From NCBI GenBank assembly GCA_001577135.1, contig LSCK01000091.1:1-10896 (forward strand): 10,896 nucleotides of DNA, read 5' to 3'. The stretch comes from Cloacimonetes bacterium TCS60 (lineage in GTDB: Bacteria; Cloacimonadota; Cloacimonadia; JGIOTU-2). This document shows, piece after piece, positions 7,965-10,896 of the stretch. The stretch's first letter is position 1. Each line of letters begins with the position of its first letter. The notes beneath the pieces were generated by a model that saw only the letters and a list, made by a program, of their open reading frames with translations, was not told where the DNA came from and searched no databases. Position numbers and translations under genes: made by a program.

Positions 7965-9521
7965 TTATTTTGCCAGAGCATTTTTGCGAACTTCTCTAAT
8001 GACGGTTACGGTAATCTGTCCGGGATACTGCAGATTTTCTTCGATTTTTTTTGCAACGTCAGAGGCAAGTAAATCAGCGTCAGAGTCATCTATTTCACCA
8101 TTTTTGACCATTATACGAATTTCTCTTCCTGCCTGAATTGCATAAGAATTATGGACTCCATCAAAGGAGCTGGCAATTTCTTCCAGATCTTCCAGTCTTT
8201 GTAGATATGATTCCAGGGTTTCCCTTCTTGCACCGGGCCTAGCACCGGAGACAGCATCGGCTGCTTGAACAATTACAGCATATGTTGATTCTGGTTCCAC
8301 ATCTTCATGGTGAGCTGCAATAGCATTTACAATAACATCCGGCATTTTATTCCTTTTTGCATAGCGTGCCCCAATTTCGGGATGAGTTCCATCCTGTTCG
8401 TAATCAACAGCCTTTCCTATATCATGTAAGAGACCGATTTTACGAGCTAATGCCTGGTCGAGGTTAAGTTCAGAAGCGATTATACCAGAGATCCAACCAG
8501 TCTCGATACTATGTTGCAGCACATTTTGTCCATAACTAGTACGAAATTTTAATCTACCTATGAGGTTTTTAATTTTGCTAGGAATGTTGTGGAGTGCTAA
8601 ATCAAGACAGGTTTTTTTCCCAGTTTCAGTGATAATTTTATCTATTTCTTTTCTTGCCTTTTTAATCGTATCCTCTATACGTCCCGGATGGATACGGCCA
8701 TCTTTTATCAGAGCTTCAAGCGCTCTTTTGGCAATTTCTCTTCTGACCGGATGAAAACCTGAGAGCACCACTGCCTCAGGAGTATCATCAACAATAATTT
8801 CTATACCTGTTAGTTTTTCAAAGCTTCTAATATTGCGTCCCTCTCTGCCGATGATCCTTCCCTTCATATCATCAGATGGAAGGGGAACAACAGAAACGGT
8901 AGAGTCAGCAACATAATCAACAGCAGTCCGCTGTACAGCAGTAGCTAGAATTTTACGAGCTTTTTCTTCAGCGTTCTCTTCTGTCTCTGAAAGTATGCGC
9001 TTTCTCAATTTTGCTCCATCGGATTTTGCCTCCTCCTCATAGCTTGCTAGCAATCTTTCAATAGCCTGTTTTTTTGTGAGTCCGGCAATCTTCTTTAGTT
9101 TTGACTTCTCCTCTTCGATGAGATGTTTGAGCTTATCTTCTTTACTTTGCAGTGATTTAAGTTTTTTTTCCAGGTTTTGTTCCCTGTCATTTACTGATTG
9201 CTCGCGGCGAGCTACTTTAGAAAGTCTTGTTTCAAGATTGTTTATTCGGCTGTTATATTTATTTTCGAGTTTATGCAGTTCTTTTTTACGAGAGCTAATT
9301 TCTTCTTCCAAATCAGATTTTTTGTCATACCATTTTTCCTTAGCTCGAACTTTTGCTTCTTTTTTAATAACTTCTGCATCTTTAAGCGCTTGCGATTTGA
9401 TTGCCTTTGCTTGTTCTTTGGATGAATTTAATCTATTCTTGATCTTTAATCGATGAAGCAGCACCCCTACAAAAAATCCAATGAGGATGGAAACTGCAAT
9501 AAACAATATGTTGGTGAGCAT
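7965..9521 (-). CDS. rny: RNase Y, membrane-anchored endoribonuclease
   Basis: 518 aa, typical length. RNase Y starts decay and processing of many mRNAs by cutting single-stranded, AU-rich sites at the membrane. Domains in order: N-terminal membrane helix (about 3-22), a long charged coiled coil (about 30-160), a KH RNA-binding domain with GRIIGREGRNIR (221-232, GxxG as GREG), and an HD domain with His337, HD at 366-367 (LLHDIGK), HH at 404-405 and Asp422 (AADAVSGARPGARRE). All signature residues are intact. The start is supported by AAAGGAT (9526-9532), 5 nt from AGGA to ATG. It follows a structured RNA, probably 6S, in the zapA-rny gap, so its mRNA leader may be made by transcription through or processing of that RNA. 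ymdB follows after 2 nt. Confidence 0.97.
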   Translation of the reverse strand: MLTNILFIAVSILIGFFVGVLLHRLKIKNRLNSSKEQAKAIKSQALKDAEVIKKEAKVRAKEKWYDKKSDLEEEISSRKKELHKLENKYNSRINNLETRLSKVARREQSVNDREQNLEKKLKSLQSKEDKLKHLIEEEKSKLKKIAGLTKKQAIERLLASYEEEAKSDGAKLRKRILSETEENAEEKARKILATAVQRTAVDYVADSTVSVVPLPSDDMKGRIIGREGRNIRSFEKLTGIEIIVDDTPEAVVLSGFHPVRREIAKRALEALIKDGRIHPGRIEDTIKKARKEIDKIITETGKKTCLDLALHNIPSKIKNLIGRLKFRTSYGQNVLQHSIETGWISGIIASELNLDQALARKIGLLHDIGKAVDYEQDGTHPEIGARYAKRNKMPDVIVNAIAAHHEDVEPESTYAVIVQAADAVSGARPGARRETLESYLQRLEDLEEIASSFDGVHNSYAIQAGREIRIMVKNGEIDDSDADLLASDVAKKIEENLQYPGQITVTVIREVRKNALAK

Positions 9522-9546
9522 ATTTATCCTTTCTTAAATATAAAGA

Positions 9547-9714
9547 ACCCGTTCTGCCGTGTAACAATTCGTTTGAAGCGAATTTCTAAATTTTGGAATT
9601 TTATGAATACTTTGTAAGTCCAACTGCAATGAAGGCATTTACGCCATATTCAATCAAATTCCTTCTCTTCTGTGTTTAGCCCAAAACAACATTGAAATCA
9701 CGTACAGAACAGGC
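9547..9714 (-). ncRNA. ssrS: Candidate 6S RNA (ssrS)
   Basis: The 212-nt gap between zapA and rny folds by eye, on the minus strand, like 6S RNA, which mimics an open promoter and binds the housekeeping RNA polymerase. A closing stem pairs 9699-9713 (CCTGTTCTGTACGTG) with 9548-9561 (CACGGCAGAACGGG): 14 pairs, two of them wobbles, and one bulged A; a wobble 9714/9547 may extend it. Then comes a 36-nt, mostly open 5' bubble strand (9663-9698). An apical stem follows: GGAATTT 9656-9662 with 9595-9601, and TGAATA 9647-9652 with 9604-9609. The 3' bubble strand carries a hairpin, AATTCG-7 nt-CGAATT (9566-9584). A closing stem, open central bubble, 3' bubble hairpin and apical arm in this order, about 168 nt long and next to zapA, is the 6S plan. 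Minus-strand TATATT (9725-9730) could be its -10 box, but I see no good -35. It could instead be an unrelated structured rny leader. Confidence 0.68.
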
Positions 9715-9733
9715 AAAAGGAACAAATATATTA

Positions 9734-10030
9734 TTACAATAAATTTAGATTAGTTGTTTGCTCTTCTTCTAAAATTGTATCTAGAGAACCAGAAATCTTT
9801 TTTAGAGTTTTTTCAATTTCTTGTGTTTTCGTCTTCTCGTTAAATAGCTCTTCAATTATGTTCAAACTGCATAGAATTGACAATTTAAATTTTGACTCAA
9901 TTGAAGATTTCTCAGATAAATCATTCAGTTTTGTATCCAGATAATGAGCATATTTCAGTATCTGTTCTTGCTCTGCGCTGCCAGAAATTTTATACTTATC
10001 ACCGAATATGTTTACTGAAATGCTGTCCAT
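9734..10030 (-). CDS. zapA: ZapA family cell-division protein
   Basis: 98 aa, normal for ZapA, which binds FtsZ and cross-links protofilaments in the Z ring. The N-terminal part MDSISVNIFGDKYKISG matches the family's short beta strands around a G-x-x-Y motif. It is followed by the helix carrying YAHYLDTKLNDL and a long C-terminal coiled coil (about residues 45-88) that drives dimerisation and tetramerisation. The start lies 5 nt after the stop of the coiled-coil gene, without a clear Shine-Dalgarno, so translation is probably coupled. The C-terminus ends in a short polar tail plus NLNLL. Position between the coiled-coil gene and a 6S-like RNA supports the assignment. Confidence 0.88.
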   Translation of the reverse strand: MDSISVNIFGDKYKISGSAEQEQILKYAHYLDTKLNDLSEKSSIESKFKLSILCSLNIIEELFNEKTKTQEIEKTLKKISGSLDTILEEEQTTNLNLL

Positions 10031-10035
10031 ATTTA

Positions 10036-10446
10036 TTAATCTAAATTAAGTTGTTGTTCGTTTTGTTCCTGAGACTGTTTATTATCTTCGGGAGTAGTAT
10101 CCGTGCCTGCATCTTCCTCCTCAACGATATCGTCAATGGAAGAGATTAATGAATCAATTCGACTATTAATCGAGGAAGATTGGTCAGAATACTTTTGCAG
10201 CTTATCATCTTTTTGAGCTAGCTGATCATTCAGTTCCGAGATTTGGTTTTTATAATGACTAACTAGATTTTCTAATTCTTCAATTCGCTCCTCGGAATTT
10301 TCCTGATTTATAAACAGATCTTTATACTTTTTATTATATTCATTATTTTTTTTAACTACTTTTTCATATTTTTCTTCTAAAATTTTATATTTGCTAACTA
10401 AGCTGCTAACCTTTTTTTCTATCTTTTCTAAATATGTATTATCCAT
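10036..10446 (-). CDS. Small coiled-coil protein, ZapB-like by form and position
   Basis: 136 aa. Residues 1 to about 110 are almost entirely charged heptad-like helix (many Lys, Glu, Asn and Leu), with no membrane segment or catalytic motif. About 28 acidic and Gln-rich residues follow, ending QQLNLD. It starts 4 nt after the pheT stop; AAGG (10454-10457, overlapping the end of pheT) lies 7 nt before the ATG. The zapA gene follows after 5 nt. Small coiled-coil genes directly upstream of zapA are often Z-ring partners, so a ZapB-like role is reasonable. The call rests on context and composition, because coiled coils give little family signal. It could also be an unrelated scaffold protein. 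Confidence 0.75.
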   Translation of the reverse strand: MDNTYLEKIEKKVSSLVSKYKILEEKYEKVVKKNNEYNKKYKDLFINQENSEERIEELENLVSHYKNQISELNDQLAQKDDKLQKYSDQSSSINSRIDSLISSIDDIVEEEDAGTDTTPEDNKQSQEQNEQQLNLD

Positions 10447-10450
10447 TTTA

Positions 10451-10896
10451 TTACCTTAGTTCAATTTTTTTCTCATCCGAGAGTTTATTAATAATTTTGT
10501 CAAATATTTTGTCTACATATTTATCAGTAAGCGTTTTGTCCTTGGCCTGAAATGCAATACGAAAAGCTAAGCTGCGGTGTTCAGAGGCGATCTGCTCTCC
10601 TTCATATACATCAAACAAATTTACATCTCTAATAATTTCAGGGTTAACAGAAGTAATAATTTCGACTATTTCAGCCACAGGTACCCCTTTTGGTGCCACT
10701 AAAGCAGCGTCGCGAAAAACAGCTGGAAATTTGTTTATGGCTTCATAATGAAATTTTTCCCCGGGAAGATTCTTGAATAAACGAGAGAAATCTATATCAA
10801 ATATCCAAACAGATGGTTCAATGTTAAATTGTGTTAAAATATCTTGTTTGAGCTTTCCAAAGGATCCTATTGCCACTTTGTTATACTCGATCTCTG
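10451..10896 (-). CDS. pheT: Phenylalanine-tRNA ligase beta subunit, C-terminal fragment (cut by window edge)
   Basis: The frame is open through the right edge; the GTG at 10876 is an internal valine codon (context EYNKVAIGSFGKL), not a start. About 148 C-terminal residues are seen. They contain the end of the core B domain (FGKL, then a FDIDF strand) and the complete C-terminal FDX-ACB anticodon-binding domain: INKFPAVFRDAALV, LFDVYEGEQI, SLAFRIAFQAKDKTLTD, ending in the family-typical final LR. PheT pairs with PheS to charge tRNA-Phe in the cytoplasm. The coiled-coil gene starts 4 nt after its stop, so pheT is upstream in the same operon. Confidence 0.95.
   Translation of the reverse strand, partial: EIEYNKVAIGSFGKLKQDILTQFNIEPSVWIFDIDFSRLFKNLPGEKFHYEAINKFPAVFRDAALVAPKGVPVAEIVEIITSVNPEIIRDVNLFDVYEGEQIASEHRSLAFRIAFQAKDKTLTDKYVDKIFDKIINKLSDEKKIELR

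Noticed and set aside
9076..9456. 126-codon plus-strand open frame opposite rny
   Set aside because: It is Ser/Phe/Leu-rich antisense of the charged coiled-coil codons of RNase Y, with no domain or Shine-Dalgarno. The rny frame has clear family motifs.
10874..10876. GTG as start of a 141-aa gene
   Set aside because: The frame continues upstream to the window edge with PheT-like sequence, so this is an internal valine codon.
1..10896. Search for a CRISPR array, transposase, tRNA or rRNA
   Set aside because: No regularly spaced repeats, transposase motifs, cloverleaf-like segments or rRNA-like conserved stretches were found on either strand by eye.

Overview
This AT-rich window looks like a chromosomal segment from an uncultured anaerobe of the FCB group (Bacteroidota/Fibrobacterota/Cloacimonadota). 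Candidatus Cloacimonadota or a close relative is my best guess. The reasons are two large secreted proteins with type IX secretion-type C-terminal sorting domains, a large surface lipoprotein, and a housekeeping order (pheT, small coiled-coil gene, zapA, structured RNA, rny) of the kind I associate with that group. The phylum is an inference; no marker here settles it.

Layout: a plus-strand gene entering from the left edge (to 895) encodes the C-terminal part of a secreted protein with an Asp-box and a sorting domain. It converges on a long minus-strand gene series, and a bidirectional intrinsic terminator (928-959) lies between them. In transcription order (right to left) the minus strand holds: the 3' end of pheT (enters from the right edge), a 136-aa coiled-coil protein (ZapB-like by position and form), zapA, a structured RNA that is a strong 6S RNA (ssrS) candidate, rny (RNase Y), ymdB (metallophosphoesterase), folD, then after a 74-nt AT-rich spacer a lipoprotein gene and a gene for an 899-aa secreted multidomain protein.

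How they work together: from pheT to folD the gaps are 2-5 nt except at the RNA, so this is probably one housekeeping operon. It joins translation (PheT), Z-ring control (ZapA plus coiled coil), global RNA polymerase regulation (6S RNA), mRNA decay (RNase Y and its usual partner YmdB) and one-carbon metabolism (FolD). The lipoprotein and secreted protein form a tightly spaced pair (the Shine-Dalgarno of the second overlaps the stop of the first) and may form a surface complex. No mobile element, CRISPR array, tRNA or rRNA was seen, and no stretch over 300 nt lacks a gene.

The two observations most worth follow-up are the 6S RNA candidate at 9547-9714, and a FolD whose NADP-binding half is canonical while the catalytic Lys, its partner Gln and nearby conserved residues are replaced. 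I do not see a clearly new biological system. The lipoprotein/secreted-protein pair is the least explained part.
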